From: Ridgeia piscesae
Lineage: Eukaryota > Annelida > Polychaeta > Sabellida > Siboglinidae
DNA length: 64,000 nt
Assembly (NCBI GenBank): GCA_025642075.2
Contig: JAODUO010000184.1
Coordinates: 346,001 to 410,000 of the forward strand
Reading direction: 5' to 3'
Made by a program: the position numbers and the translations under genes. Under the pieces are notes generated by a model, which ran no database searches, was not told the DNA's origin, and saw only the letters and a list, made by a program, of their open reading frames with translations. This document shows, piece by piece, positions 13,182-27,005 of this stretch (positions within the stretch are counted from its first letter, which is position 1; every line of letters starts with the position of its first letter).

Positions 13182-13234
13182 CCTGCCTGAAGGGTTGTTG
13201 GGCACCCAAGGGGGGCCTGCCCCCTCCTCCATGC
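13182..13234 (-). CDS. TCF4/12: E-protein, third coding exon
   Basis: Exon of 53 bp with acceptor gatctgttgtatgttgcag and donor GTAAGTTG. The first two bases, GC, complete the Gly codon split from the exon at 35322. Then 17 codons, MEEGAGPPWVPNNPSGR, end in phase 0. It aligns by position and character (acidic start, a Trp, then N/P/S-rich, ending in Arg) with the [21 protein letters not shown] segment of human TCF4, whose exon also ends on Arg, as I recall. Taken alone the exon would be weak. The exact phase fit on both sides, the good splice sites and the matching position in the family make it convincing. A palindromic minisatellite sits directly upstream of its acceptor on the coding strand. 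Confidence 0.82.
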
Positions 13235-13264
13235 CTGCAACATACAACAGATCATATATAGCTC

Positions 13265-13505
13265 ACTGCAACAATACACATTGTATCAGTGTGTTGATAA
13301 TACATATTGTATCTGTTGGTTGATACTACACTGCATCATTCACTTGATAATACACAATGTATCATTGCGCTGATAATACACACTGCATCAGTCTGTTGAT
13401 AATACACATTGTATCAATCACTTGATAATACACAATGTATCATTGCACTGATAATACACACTGCATCAGTCTGTTGATAATACACATTGTATCAATCACT
13501 TGATG
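13265..13505. repeat. palindromic minisatellite with 78-bp higher-order unit
   Basis: Three alternating 25-27-bp subunits, each close to TTGATA-(10 bp)-TATCAA, form a 78-bp unit. It is present twice in near-identical form (starting at 13344 and 13422) with eroded subunits before it. Each subunit can fold on itself. The array begins about 30 bp upstream (coding strand) of the acceptor of the exon at 13182. Confidence 0.85.
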
Positions 13506-15304
13506 GTACAGTTATTTCAGTCAGTGTGCCATAATGGAAAGTAGCCACAATGGGAATAGATCAATTTCTAGTATAAAGATTATTACAGATATTTATTATA
13601 GGTTTTTAAAATTAATTTCTATACAGGCATTTCTCACAATTTTTATTCTTTATACTGAAGACTTTACATATGCTCATAATGAATTAGGGATGTTATAAAC
13701 TATTTTTAGTCAAACATGTAAATGTTAAATGCATATATCACAACTCTCTAGTGCTAGCCGCAGCGTGAAAACAGTGTGTATCTGTGCAAAAACAACCGAA
13801 ACGACACAGTCCTGCTACCACTTAAGAAAGACCCGACCAGGAGGAGAATTAACACCTCGCAGTATTTAAGCACACCTTTGTGTGTGTCTGTAATTACGCA
13901 CCATTACTCTCATTTAACCAAAGTTATTTTAGTGCGCCGCAGAAGACAATGAAAGAAACGCAGTCATGGCCCGTGCGCCGGGCGCAGGATGTGGTGGCGC
14001 TGTGCTGAATCAAACGCGTTATCTCAAGCGCCATCGCATTTCTCAGAAACTCCCGTTTCAATGGTGTATTTGGTAAACAGTTGCTGGCGTCATCGGAGTG
14101 TGACCACGCCATGCCAAAGTACTGGTGCAAAGTGGCCACCGCCCACTACCACTATAACTAACAACTTGGGAGGGTGGTCTGGGGAAGGCACACCTTCACT
14201 TTCAGCCAGAACGCAGTTCATTTCATATTCATATACTTGATGCGTCCTGATGACGTGTTTTCTATCTATGGTCATTTCCAACATCATATCAGTTCTCTTT
14301 AATTCCATTCCCAACCTTTTATTACCGTTACCAGTAAAGCCAATCTTTTTACACCAATCAAAGAGTGTGAAGTCAAATATGAAGCCGTGCGAACGTCACC
14401 TGTGCCTTCAGCAACTACAGGCACTAGTGCACTACGCTGCAATCACAACAGACCGCCAAGTGCAACTGCAACAATGGAGCAGTCGGACACCTTTTGTTTC
14501 GTGTCTGACCCACTTGAACCAGGCAGAACACCTTTATCACTGACATCAACCATCATGTTTCATTAGAGCCTGCGTCCTCTACAGTAAGGCCTGACAGCTG
14601 TACAGTCTGAGAGCTCTTGGTGCAGTCTCACAGGCACCTCTCACACCTGACTCGGTCCACGCAGACGTCAGCACAACCCACAGTCTCTGAGAGGCCCTGG
14701 AAGATCAACCAGGGAGCAGGCCTCCAAACCTCAGGTGAACTCGGGTTCACAATGATCAAAAACACGCAGCTCTGAAGGCGTGGAATAATCCATCTCAGTG
14801 CACAAATGTGGTTGAGTGCTGCCCTCTTCAGTGTGTCACTCAAGATGCACCTTTAAAATACATTTTAATTCCCCATTTCAATAATGGGCAAGACTTATTT
14901 CTTTTTAGGCTTATCTAAATTTCAAAAACTCATTTTATATATAATATATTTTATTAATATTAAAATATATTACATTTGTGGAGCACACATTGTGCCTTCA
15001 AATATCACCGACTGGACAGGTAGACAAATAGTCAGAATTGCTGATGGATTTGTTTTAAATGCTATACAATCTTTCTATGGATGCTGGCACTTTCTGTTTC
15101 ATCACAGTCGATCTCATCTGGCATTATGCAACACACAACCAGGCATGACCAGACTAAATAAATGACCAGACTAACTAAACACCCAGTGTCAATGACTCTT
15201 AGCTGCTATCAAAATAAGACATGACATGACCAGGCAATCTACAGCACCTGGCAATGGGAATGACAGCAAGGGGAACACCAAAACGTAAACACCACGATTT
15301 TGCT

Positions 15305-15430
15305 ACGAAAACAATTACGAACAATATGTACCAGTAATTCATGGAGTAAAACAACACCAACAAAAAATTACGAACAGCATGTACCAGTAATACACACTAT
15401 ATCATGGAGTAAAACAATAGCAATAAAATA
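15305..15430. repeat. two-copy tandem repeat of about 60 bp
   Basis: attacgaacaatatgtacc and attacgaacagcatgtacc each begin a unit that continues agtaat...catggagtaaaacaa. Confidence 0.75.
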
Positions 15431-17213
15431 AAACATTTAGAAATGTTAATTCATTTCTACATTTGTAACACCTTAAGACTTTTTCGACATTTTATTTTCC
15501 ATTAGTTTCAGATATAAAAAAAGTCACATTATGTTGTGCTTAGGTCACTGCAGTTTACTCCTGTTTATTAAGATATGATCTCTCTAGAGCTGACGTGAGA
15601 TGACAATAAGAAGTCATATCACACCAAACACATCCTGCCAGTGACACAAAAACTCTCGGTGACAACAACCGGTGTGACACTGACACGTCGCTGTCGTCCG
15701 ACCACATCAACAGACACTGACCAGTCAGTTAAATGTGATCTTGTACACGCAGAAAGACGTGATCATATCCAGCTATATGGATGCCAGTGGACTAATCCTT
15801 TAATGTCGGCCGGGGACCACCCATGGGTTCGTCTGTCTGCTACTTATTCCGTCGCTTAATCTCCCATTACTAATTCAGTTTGCAAAGTCTCTCAAGCCTC
15901 ACCCTAACATTCTCGCCAGAGGCACAAACAAACGGTAGTTGCCAACTAAGAATCATCAACATTTAACACTTAAATCAATCATGATAACCGGCAGTCGGCA
16001 GTGGATACCTCGCCCGCAGTCAAACAAACGGATTCCAATGAATGAAACATGACTCAAAGCCACAAATTGAATATCCTCTTCAACTGTCAGTACATCTTGT
16101 TGGGAAATATGGCCTGGCTCCACTCAACCCAAGATAACCGACGATGGATATTTCTGACGTTATACACCACATTCTGGAGCTCAATATACATAACAGAAAA
16201 TCACCTTTTTAAAACAGCAATAATATATTAGTTACAGAACAGATGCAATGCAACTGGGTATACAACCATAGAACCCAAATAGGAGACCCAAAGTCAGAAG
16301 ACAATAAATACTACTCTATTTTTAGACCTTCCTGTTCTACAATTCAACCAATTCTTGTTAAACGTCCAAAGTCCCAACTCCAGACATCTGATCCTCATAA
16401 ATTCAACTTGGCGTGAACAATGTAAGGGAAATCTAACATTGGTGGATTGGTATTTCACCCAGGTGAAAACATTTGTTCGTGGGTACACACACACTCGCAC
16501 ACACACGCACGCACACAACCCAACCAGTACTAGTGCCATAACTTTATCTCCACCGAGCCAACTATCTTAGCAGGCAAAAACTTCCTGACAACATTATCTC
16601 CGTCAGTCAACGGGGGAACATTATCCCTGATATCTCAACCCCTCTCCTTCCAGGCCCTGCCCCAGCCCTGCACCAGTGAGTCGGAATGACGGGTAACCTA
16701 ATGACAGCATGCCGCATCCAAGCAAACTCATTTTACGCTGCTAAATCTAAAATATCAGCGGTTAAATCATGACTGACAGCTTATTACAATTCTGTTTTCT
16801 GTGGCCTCAACCGTGCCTACCGCGTGTGCCACTACAACTACACAACTCCAGCGAATGTCTCCAGTCTACACATTAACTGAGCTTAATCCAGTTGACCACT
16901 TTACTATCTTAGTCTTATTAGTAAGTAGGCTTATTGTACAAGCTTTTATAGCCATAATGTTTATCTTAATGATGCTGTTTTTAAAGTTTCAGGTTTAATT
17001 TATGTTTTGCATCACTAAGTCTTGTGTCTATAGTAAACCCTGTAAATTTTGGCGACTTTGTACACACGTTTGAACATTAGAGTCACACTCTCTGGAGACC
17101 AGAGTAAAGATGAAATATTATTAGTTGTTATTATGAGACCTCACTAAAGTCCAGGGAAGGCTGGGCTCAATAGTATACATAATTTACATTCCCAACACTT
17201 GTTATAACCCTAT

Positions 17214-17216
<3 letters not shown>

Positions 17217-17246
<30 letters not shown>
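17217..17246. repeat. (TA)n microsatellite
   Basis: About 15 uninterrupted TA units followed by a T run. Confidence 0.95.
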
Positions 17247-17251
<5 letters not shown>

Positions 17252-17680
17252 TTTTATAATACTCTGTGTAAAAGAAACTGAAAAAAAATCTGTATCATAA
17301 TAATAGTTACGACTTTCAGAAAAACATCCTCAAAAATTTACTAAAATAACACTGACAGGTAGGTGTTCTGATTAACTGACTGTGTTGATGATTAGTTGAT
17401 TCATTTTTCCAATTTGAAATGTTGACAATTATTTCATAACATCTTCAACAGACAGTTTCTATGACTACAGCAGATTGAACACACACTGACAGCAATCAAA
17501 CTTTTGCCAGAATGACCGCCCACAAACCTCTTATACAACTGACCACCAACTGGTCTGCTCCTTGACCGACCAGGTAAATCAAACAAACTCCAAACAACAC
17601 TGACAGGTGTACACAACAAACTGCACATTAAGCCTGGCCACCAAAGACACGGCGAAATACAAATGAATTTAAATGCGTCT

Positions 17681-17985
17681 GATTCAGTATTTGCAATATT
17701 TGCTAAAAAATCAAATATATTTCAAATACTTTTCCAAATACAACATAATTTGTTTCATATTTAATTCTGCATATTAATTAAATATTTTCACGTGCTAGTT
17801 TAATATAAATTGATTTTAACTTATACCACCATTTATCATTATTTACTGTGCACCAAAGTGAGGATGTCAAGTATCTGAAATTGAAAAGTATTTGAAATTC
17901 TTTAGACAATTATTTGCATTTGTCATAAACAAAATGTATTTACATCTGAAACGTCAATGCCATTTGCATTTAAATACTTTTTAAC
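17681..17985. repeat. MITE-like inverted repeat
   Basis: The arm at about 17681-17741 (containing atttcaaatacttttcc) is the imperfect reverse complement of the arm beginning at about 17872 (containing ttgaaaagtatttgaaat), with roughly 130 bp between them. Similar motifs recur toward 17985. No target-site duplication was identified, so the class is open. Confidence 0.45.
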
Positions 17986-20900
17986 GAATTAGACCTCACG
18001 TCTGATGTCCACAGTTCTGAAGCCCCCCTGGTTAGGGGCCGTCAACTGCCCTATGGTCAGCTGATGTACAGCGCAGTCAGTCCAAATGCTGACCTTCAAT
18101 AAACACAGCGATGGCGCAGTCCCAATAAATCAAGTAAGACACAATGCCACAAGGGATTACGCGGAAAGACTGGCCTCACCCACCCAAAGGTACAGCAGAC
18201 TGTAGGAGCACGTACACGCAGTCATACACACATACATACACGTCCTCCACCAGCACCCCACATATCATCCCGTGTTGTGTTGTTACTTCTACGCTATTCT
18301 AGTTCACGGCCGCTCTGTCACCCGGATGAATAATTCCGTTGACAAAATTTAATCAGCCCCTGCAAATTAAACGTGATTAAAAACCACCCGGACGATTCAT
18401 CTTGGACTTTTTATCGGAAGAAACTTTTCCTGCTGCCATGTTATTGTGGCCTACTAGTTCTTTCAGATGTTCCTGTTGATATATGCACAGAGATAACAAA
18501 TATCCAAAGAGTTAACCCCTTTGAGCAACCACCCAAGACTTCCCAGCATGCTCTGGGAGCGGCAGGAGATCAGGGATTCGACGGACTGCTGTGCCTAGAC
18601 AGGGCAGTTCGCTGGGGCGTGACAGCACAGGGTATTAGGTGACACCCAACACCGTCTAATTGCCAGTCAGGACACAGCTAAGTCGAGGAGAGTAGCGATG
18701 AGTCACACCTGCCCGCGATGATGACTGTAACACTATCCTCGCCAAACAACCCCGCTTTCTTGTCCCATCAGCAAAACCAGCAACTCAAAGATGATTCCCC
18801 TGTGCACTTTGTTCACATAATCACAAACGTAAACTAGCTAAAAGATCAACCAGAATTTGAATAGGTAAAGAAATATTGTTTTTTCGTAATCACTCAGTAA
18901 AATAAATGAGATTAATTAATTGTGATAGAAAAAATATTCAACTGCACTCTCACTGTCACCTGATAACCCTGCATCGTTACGTCTTAGGCAATATCTGATG
19001 CTGCCATCTAGCGGTGACAAAAGTGTTGATGTACTCACAACATGAGCTGCGAAATGTGTAGGCAGTCGGAACGGGATACATGTCAAATGGTTGGCGATGA
19101 AACACGTCAAAGATGAGACGCACGTGTCGCACTAGTCACGGATGTCACTGTCAATTGACAGCTTCTGCCGACATTGTCACAACTTCAATCCGACTTCTTT
19201 GAAATCTTCTGGCACGGTGCCAACAATGTGACAACCCAAAGTTTTATTCCGGATTTCAGGCCTTGAAACTGACTGCGAGAATGTCTCACTGGAGCCACGG
19301 TTGTGACAGCAGACGTGTCACTATGTCGACATTCCAATAGAGTTGACACTCTAGCTGCTGACACTGTCACACTAGTGACACCCGCGAAGGTAATGTCAGA
19401 TCCACAGATTTGTAACAAACTTCAGCTGGTATTACACCGACACTGTCACCTGTTCTGTCACCAGTTTGTGTACACTCTCAGGTAAACCTCGTCACAACGT
19501 CAAGACAAAGGTAACAACGAGTGACAAGTCACAATCCTGATGATGTCATCCAAGTAAATCCGGCACAATTTGTCCTCAGTGTCCTCACAGATCAGCCACA
19601 ACCACCACTGTGACACAGTTAGTTGTCTGGCCTAATTCAATCACAGCCGCTGACACAGCCTTCTAGCACTCAACCAGAGCACGGCTACAACTCAGAACTC
19701 CAGCAAACTTATCCACCTTGATAGCTGAGCACGACTGAAGGTTTTTCGCGATGGCCGGTGGCACGGTTTGGGGGAGACGCGACCCAGCAAGTGTGAGTTG
19801 AGAGGAGATTCCGCCAGCACTCAGTGAAGTCAGCGCACACTCGGGGCAACCCTCAATAACTGAGCCGCTACGTCACACGCTGACTGGCGCAAACAAAGGC
19901 CTTTTGGTATCCCATGGTTTTAAATTGCAAACCAGGTCATTTATCAAGCGGCTAGGGCAATCCTGGTGCCAGTCTGTCTGGCCCGGCGAGCCGTGTCAGC
20001 CAATCAGCACGCGGCTAGTTCCACCAGCCAGTGTGACCGAAATTGCTCGCTAGACACTGTGGCGCCAATTCTGTGTACACGAGACATCTGTGTGCCAGAT
20101 AGCAGCCTACCCTTTGCACCGGCACCCCCAGCCACCCCTCACCCCTGCAGGGGGATCAGGAGAGAGGGAAGCAAACAAATGTGTGGGAATGGGTGTAGTG
20201 GGGAACGAGGGGGAGGGAGCAGGTTGCCGCAAACCCGGGCGTGCTTTCCGTGGGAGCAACAAAGGCCGCTCGTTGGTTGACGGCGGCTTTGTATGTGCAC
20301 ATTCCATCACACCCACACCACACCACCCCACCCCACCCCAGCTGATATCTCGCACCAGTAACGGCTTAACACCCTTCACACATAAACCCTACTAAGTGCG
20401 CCCTATTTTATGTTTCAACAGTCGTGTTTTCCTCCTTGTGTCCTCCTCCTCCTAGGTCTGCCTAGAGTTGTAGCCCCAGGGCGCTGTACACGGCACACAG
20501 CGCTGAATACCAACTCACCACCCGCCACCCCCTCCCCATCCACCTCGGGCCGCAGTGGGTGGCCCGGGGAGTCCAGGGACCAAAACCAAGCGGCCCAAAT
20601 GTGGCCCAGTCCCTCGTCTCGGTCGTGGTTCTAATAACAAAACACACCGTGTATGCCGGCCCCGGTTCAATCACACAAACTAACCTAGCCAGAACCACTC
20701 AACACTCCATTCAGTGTCGGCGACATAGCGCAACGTTTTCATCTGTGCAAATGTGAAATGATTCCCGCATCCACCACCCAGAAAAAGCCATAACAACACC
20801 AAGTGAGGACAAGTCGCTCCGCTGCTCAAGCGGCGGTAAACTTGGCCGTCAACCACATTTTATCTCTCGTTCTTTTAAGTCTTCATTCCAACGTGATCTG

Positions 20901-22549
20901 ACATTTACTTTAATATCGATGCATCATCTACAGGCTAACAGCATAAGTACGGAGCAAACTCATCATTTCATCATCAAACCGTTTTAATCATACTAATACC
21001 TCGTGTGCTCAATGGGCATGCGTGTATGCGACCGCGTGATTCAACGCACGTGTGTTTGACAAGCAAAGAGACTGTGTAGTACAATGAAAAAACTCTCTCG
21101 TGGACCCCCCACCCAGCCCACCCCAGAATCAGAAGAATTACACGACATAAACTGTTATTCCTGTCACCGACATGGGGTGGTGGTGTCATAACTCATAACC
21201 ACGTTCTACGCCCTACTCAGCGCTGGGGACGTAAATCTACCTTGTGACAACCACTAACTCCACAAGCACACTGGGTGTTTTAACGGTGATGCACAAAAAC
21301 ACTGGGCACTACAAACATCCTTTTGTGCGTGATTCAATGTCGCCAACAACGCTCGCACGTTTTACACTCAGCGAGTCTCTCCACACGCGCAGCAGGCGTG
21401 TTTGTGCACGACCCGGGGGCATCTATTTTTTTGGGCTCATTTATGAAACCGCAAGCCTTGCAGTTCACGGAGTACAACTTCAGTTTGGTTAATAGAAGAA
21501 ATACAGTTGCCACGATCACTAGATCAGAGGCCTATATGTGTGCATGCGGTGTGTGTCTAACCAACTGGTCTAGTAGTTCTCTGGCATACATACAGTGTGA
21601 TCAGCCTACACATCTCTGATACATGTAATTCACCCTGTTAGCAAGGCAGGGTTAGCATGATAGGGTCAATATTTTAGGATCACATTTTTGCAGGGGATTA
21701 AACATGGAATGCTTGCTGAAGAAAATACATTGTGTAGGATGAAATGCACTTATTTTTGTATTTGCTGACCACAATTTTTTAACCAATATAGTTTGCAATT
21801 GCAGTAGCACCGTTTTGACATACATAGGCGGGAATATCTGGGCAGTGCGAGACTAACGTCACAGGTCAGCAGGTGCACCAGACAACCTGCACAGGTACAT
21901 GCCAACTGCGGAATCCAAGCGTGCGTAACATGACACTTGTTCACCTGGCATAACTTCCCACCTAGCACAACTGACAAACGTCTACACAACCACTTTGTAA
22001 ACAACATCAAAGCGTCCGCAGACAATGCAATCAGTGACCGAGATCAGAAAATCAGGCGTGACTCATTACTCGGTGTTGCGGTTGTGGTGTGCGCACTGGT
22101 CACCAGAGGGCACTGGTTTATGTAACGCAGTGTGGTGCAGCCGTGCACTGCCCCGGATTAAACCAGTCATTTCCTAGCCATTGTGTCCCCGCCAACCCAC
22201 CTCTCGGACTGTCGTCTCATGCCTTTGTTTGGCGGCTGTGACTTAGAGTTTACTGCTGTGTCATTTCCACATCGCGGATCCAGTGGAGAAACACAGTTTA
22301 CCTGGTACTGATGACGAGATAGACAAGGCAGACTCATTGGTTGTGATGATTCTCATCGACTCGGTGCTCCATAGTGCACGGACCAAGACCTACACTCATC
22401 ACAGTGACTAAATGTGACTACACCCAATCTACCTGTCACATTATCTACCTCTTACATCACCTACCTGTCACCAAATATTCCTGTGTAACACGTGTGTCCC
22501 CAAAGTCCTTACCTCAATTATTTATTATTTTATTTTCAAGTGATAAATG

Positions 22550-23160
<611 letters not shown>

Positions 23161-25135
23161 TGGTAACAATTACATTCATTTCACTGAATACCACAATTAT
23201 GATGATTCTCTGTTTTTGTAGAAGTATTTCTGATATTAAAATATTTACTGTTAATAAAATTAACATACCATGACACTGACGAAAACACCAGTGAATATGA
23301 CTGTTCACCCCACACCCCACCGTGACCCAGTTCCTCCTCTACCCTACCCCTGCCTATATGTATCAGTGGTTTCCAAGAACTTGACACAAACACCACTGGT
23401 TCTGCTGAAACTTCCCGATCATGATCCCATCACCCTCACAAGTGACAACTCCTGTCTGTTACCACGGAAACATACACGGTAAGCACACATGCCTCATTGA
23501 CAAACCATGCAATGATATTAAACCATCCAGAAACCTCATCTTCAACTGTCTTGCTGACACCATGTGTCTTATAAGCAAACATTTCACAGTACATGTTCAT
23601 TTATAAATTACACAATTTTATTCACCAATCGCATCTATATTTTTTCAACCCCTTCAGACATCCTTCTAAAAACTTTACAGTTATGCGTCAATCAATACCC
23701 AGAACATAAAGAATGTGATCAAACTATCAATGGGGACACTAACTTGTATCACTCTGTGCTAAAAAGATCTGTTTTTTCCTGGTGTGATGGAGTGACTTAG
23801 CGTCATTAGCAGCTCTCAAGGTGAATGCTGCTATTTGAAACCTGCTGAATGTCACATCTAGGACGGTCCCATATAGATGCTCCACTCGGATGGAAGAGAT
23901 CCAAACTTCTGGGAAGTGGATCCCACAACGGGATTATAAATGATGACACCATGAAAAAGATCCTCCATTAAACGACAGTTGGAAATCTTCAAGGTCAAAA
24001 TTATGTAGTTTTCGCAGTAGGTAGCAGCCAGACATCTGCTATAATATATAACAAAACACTATAAAACTGTACAGAAATGAGTTGTGTAACAAATAAAAAA
24101 AATTGTGATTCAAAGATAGTTTCTGTAAAAGACAATAGTGGGCTAAAATTGTTTAGCGACACATTGTCTAAAGCTTTCAGTTACTTGCAAAAACAACACA
24201 ACATTCCTTCAATGCTGTCACTGTGTATTTTGCATTTAGCCAAAAGTCCGGAACTACTTCACCGAGATGTTTTTAACAGAGATGTACCAATCAATGCAAA
24301 TTGATGCAGGATACCCCTATAAAACCATATAATATGGTGCCACTGATCAAACCTACACAATACAGAAATACCCTCAACCTACAAATGTAAACAGTGCAAC
24401 TGCTGCACCAAACACAACTGCCCCATATTCCTATCACACACAGCTTACTATTAATAGATCAATACTTGGTATGGCATTAGATATTGAAGAGATTAGCAAA
24501 TAAATCTCCAAACAGATTCCAGTCACCCCACACAAACTTCACTTACATCCAGTGAGAAACTGGACCAGTGAAAAACTGGACCATCTTAAAACACTACCGA
24601 GAAAAAGAGCAATCCAGGCCCACATCTATACTGAAGTAGTAATCATCTTAATTGTAGAACTTCTTAACATGTGACAACTTTCCTGTGTTTCTGGCAAGTT
24701 GCTGCTATGTACATCTGTTGAGTGTACACAACAACCCTTCAACTCGAGGACCCTTCAGTGCCAAGGTGTCTTCGGAAAGATTAAAGCCCTTGTGTCGCGA
24801 GGGTCATCTACTGCAAATGTGTGCTTGGAAAGATTAAAACCGAAACATCATCGACGAGCCAATAAATGGAAAACCTCTTGCCGTCTGTGTACTCTGGTTT
24901 AGAAGAAAGTATTATTACAGTGAATCAATTAAGTTTTGCAACACTTATTGAGTTCATCCAAAATGGTCCAAAAATCAAGTTATGCTTCCCAGTGGAGTAC
25001 TGTTCAACTGAAGCTGTAAGGTATCTTCCAAAACAAGTATGGGGGGGGGCAGGTGGTCGGATTAACTACAGCAGGCAGGTTGAAGGGAGTAGTCTCAGCC
25101 CTGATTAGTCTTGAGACAATTGCTGTGGAAGAGGG

Positions 25136-25642
<507 letters not shown>

Positions 25643-25689
25643 AATAGAGTGGGGTAGAGAGGAGGGTAGAGAAAGAGGGGCAGTGGGAT

Positions 25690-26015
25690 CAGCTCTGGCA
25701 GGCAGGTTGAAGGCCCTGACTAGTCTTGACACAGGTAATAAGGTAGAGTGAGTCCCTGACTATTGCGACTAGTGTCTTGAGACAGAAACAGTGAGTTAGA
25801 TAGGGGGGGGGGGCAGACGATGGGATCAGCCCTGGCAGGTAGGTTGAAGGCAGTAGTCTCGGCCCTGACTAGTCTTGACACAGGTAATAAGGTAGAGTGA
25901 GTCCCTGACTATTGCGACTAGTGTCTTGAGACAGAAACAGTGAGTTAGAGGGGGGGGGGCAGACGATGGGATCAGCCCTGGCAGGTAGGTTGAAGGCAGT
26001 AGTCTCGGCCCTGAC
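25690..26015. repeat. satellite-like tandem repeat, unit about 147 bp with an internal G run
   Basis: The unit contains ggcaggt(agg)ttgaaggc, ccctgactagtcttgacac, aggtaataaggtagagtga, gtcttgagacagaaacag and a run of 9-12 G. Corresponding points are 146-149 bp apart. A further partial unit lies on the other side of the GA tract (25045-25115), so that tract expanded inside the array. Confidence 0.85.
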
Positions 26016-26159
26016 ACTGATGTATAGAGATGTCTTGGCCATGTCAGCACTGCCTCAACAACTTAATCAATATAAACACACAGCACCTCCTTGCTATCTC
26101 CTGCCCTGACTACAGGAGCACGGGCAGCCGCCGACAGATGTCTAGTTACCAGTCTCCGC

Positions 26160-26420
26160 CTAGACCCTTCCTGTAGTGTTGTGTCGAGTAGTATCCTTGT
26201 AGTGTCCTTGTGTAAAGCAATGTGTAGTGTTCTGTGTAGTATCATTATCTTACTTGTCCTCATTTTCCTGCAGTGTTCTGATGTAGGGTTATTGAATAGT
26301 GTTGTAGTTAAGTGTCCTCACTTAGTGTCTTGGTGGTCATGTAGTGTCCTGGTGTAGAGTAATTATGTGGTGTTGTATATTTTTTACTGTCCTCACATGA
26401 TGTCTTCGTGTGATGTCTGT
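26160..26420. repeat. degenerate tagtgtcct-rich tandem sequence
   Basis: tagtgtcct/tagtgttct/tagtgtcttg motifs recur every 10-30 bp. The array is too eroded for a fixed period. Confidence 0.5.
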
Positions 26421-26889
26421 CTTACTGCGTAACTCATACTGAAAACGTCACCACTTAAACAACAGATGTGAGTCATGTGACTGACACTTTCAATAAGTTA
26501 CGACAAAATTACACAAATCTGCCCCAGCGTCCATTCGCTGCTGGTGTCAAAATCTGATATGCAACAAAACGGAACAACCACCTTGATGCAGTGACCTGCA
26601 ACAGTGACCAGTGTCCAGCTCCACTGACCACTGTATATTAACCTCAAGTGTTAATTGGCAGCCACTCCACTCAGCACTCAGCCACTAGAGTCACAAACAG
26701 CCAATTTAACTGAAAACCAGAAATCCTTCAAAATGAGCAACTTGCAAAATGTGTCATTAATTAATTACCAAGACCCCCCTCCACCCTGACTGCATCTATT
26801 GATCCCACTCGTTGCTATGGCAACAAGACAGCACATCCAGTGGAATCAACAGGACCTTGTGGTAGACAGTAGACACATCTACCTGGATG

Positions 26890-27005
26890 ACTAGCTAGAT
26901 GTGTCACCAGGTCATGGTCACCGGGTCATGGTCACTATAGGAATGTCACCATGTCATGATCAAGGTCACTGGAGTGTTGGAATGCTGTCACCAAGGCAAG
27001 GTCAC
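26890..27005. repeat. degenerate tandem repeat with AGGTCA-like half-sites
   Basis: ccaggtcatggtcac, cgggtcatggtcac, atgtcatgatcaaggtcac and aaggcaaggtcac follow one another. These are related units of roughly 14-20 bp. Confidence 0.55.

Noticed and set aside
24360..24460. Cys-rich plus-strand stretch (TYKCKQCNCCTKHNC) suggesting a zinc-binding or Penelope-like remnant
   Set aside because: Too short, and no flanking motif supports a family.
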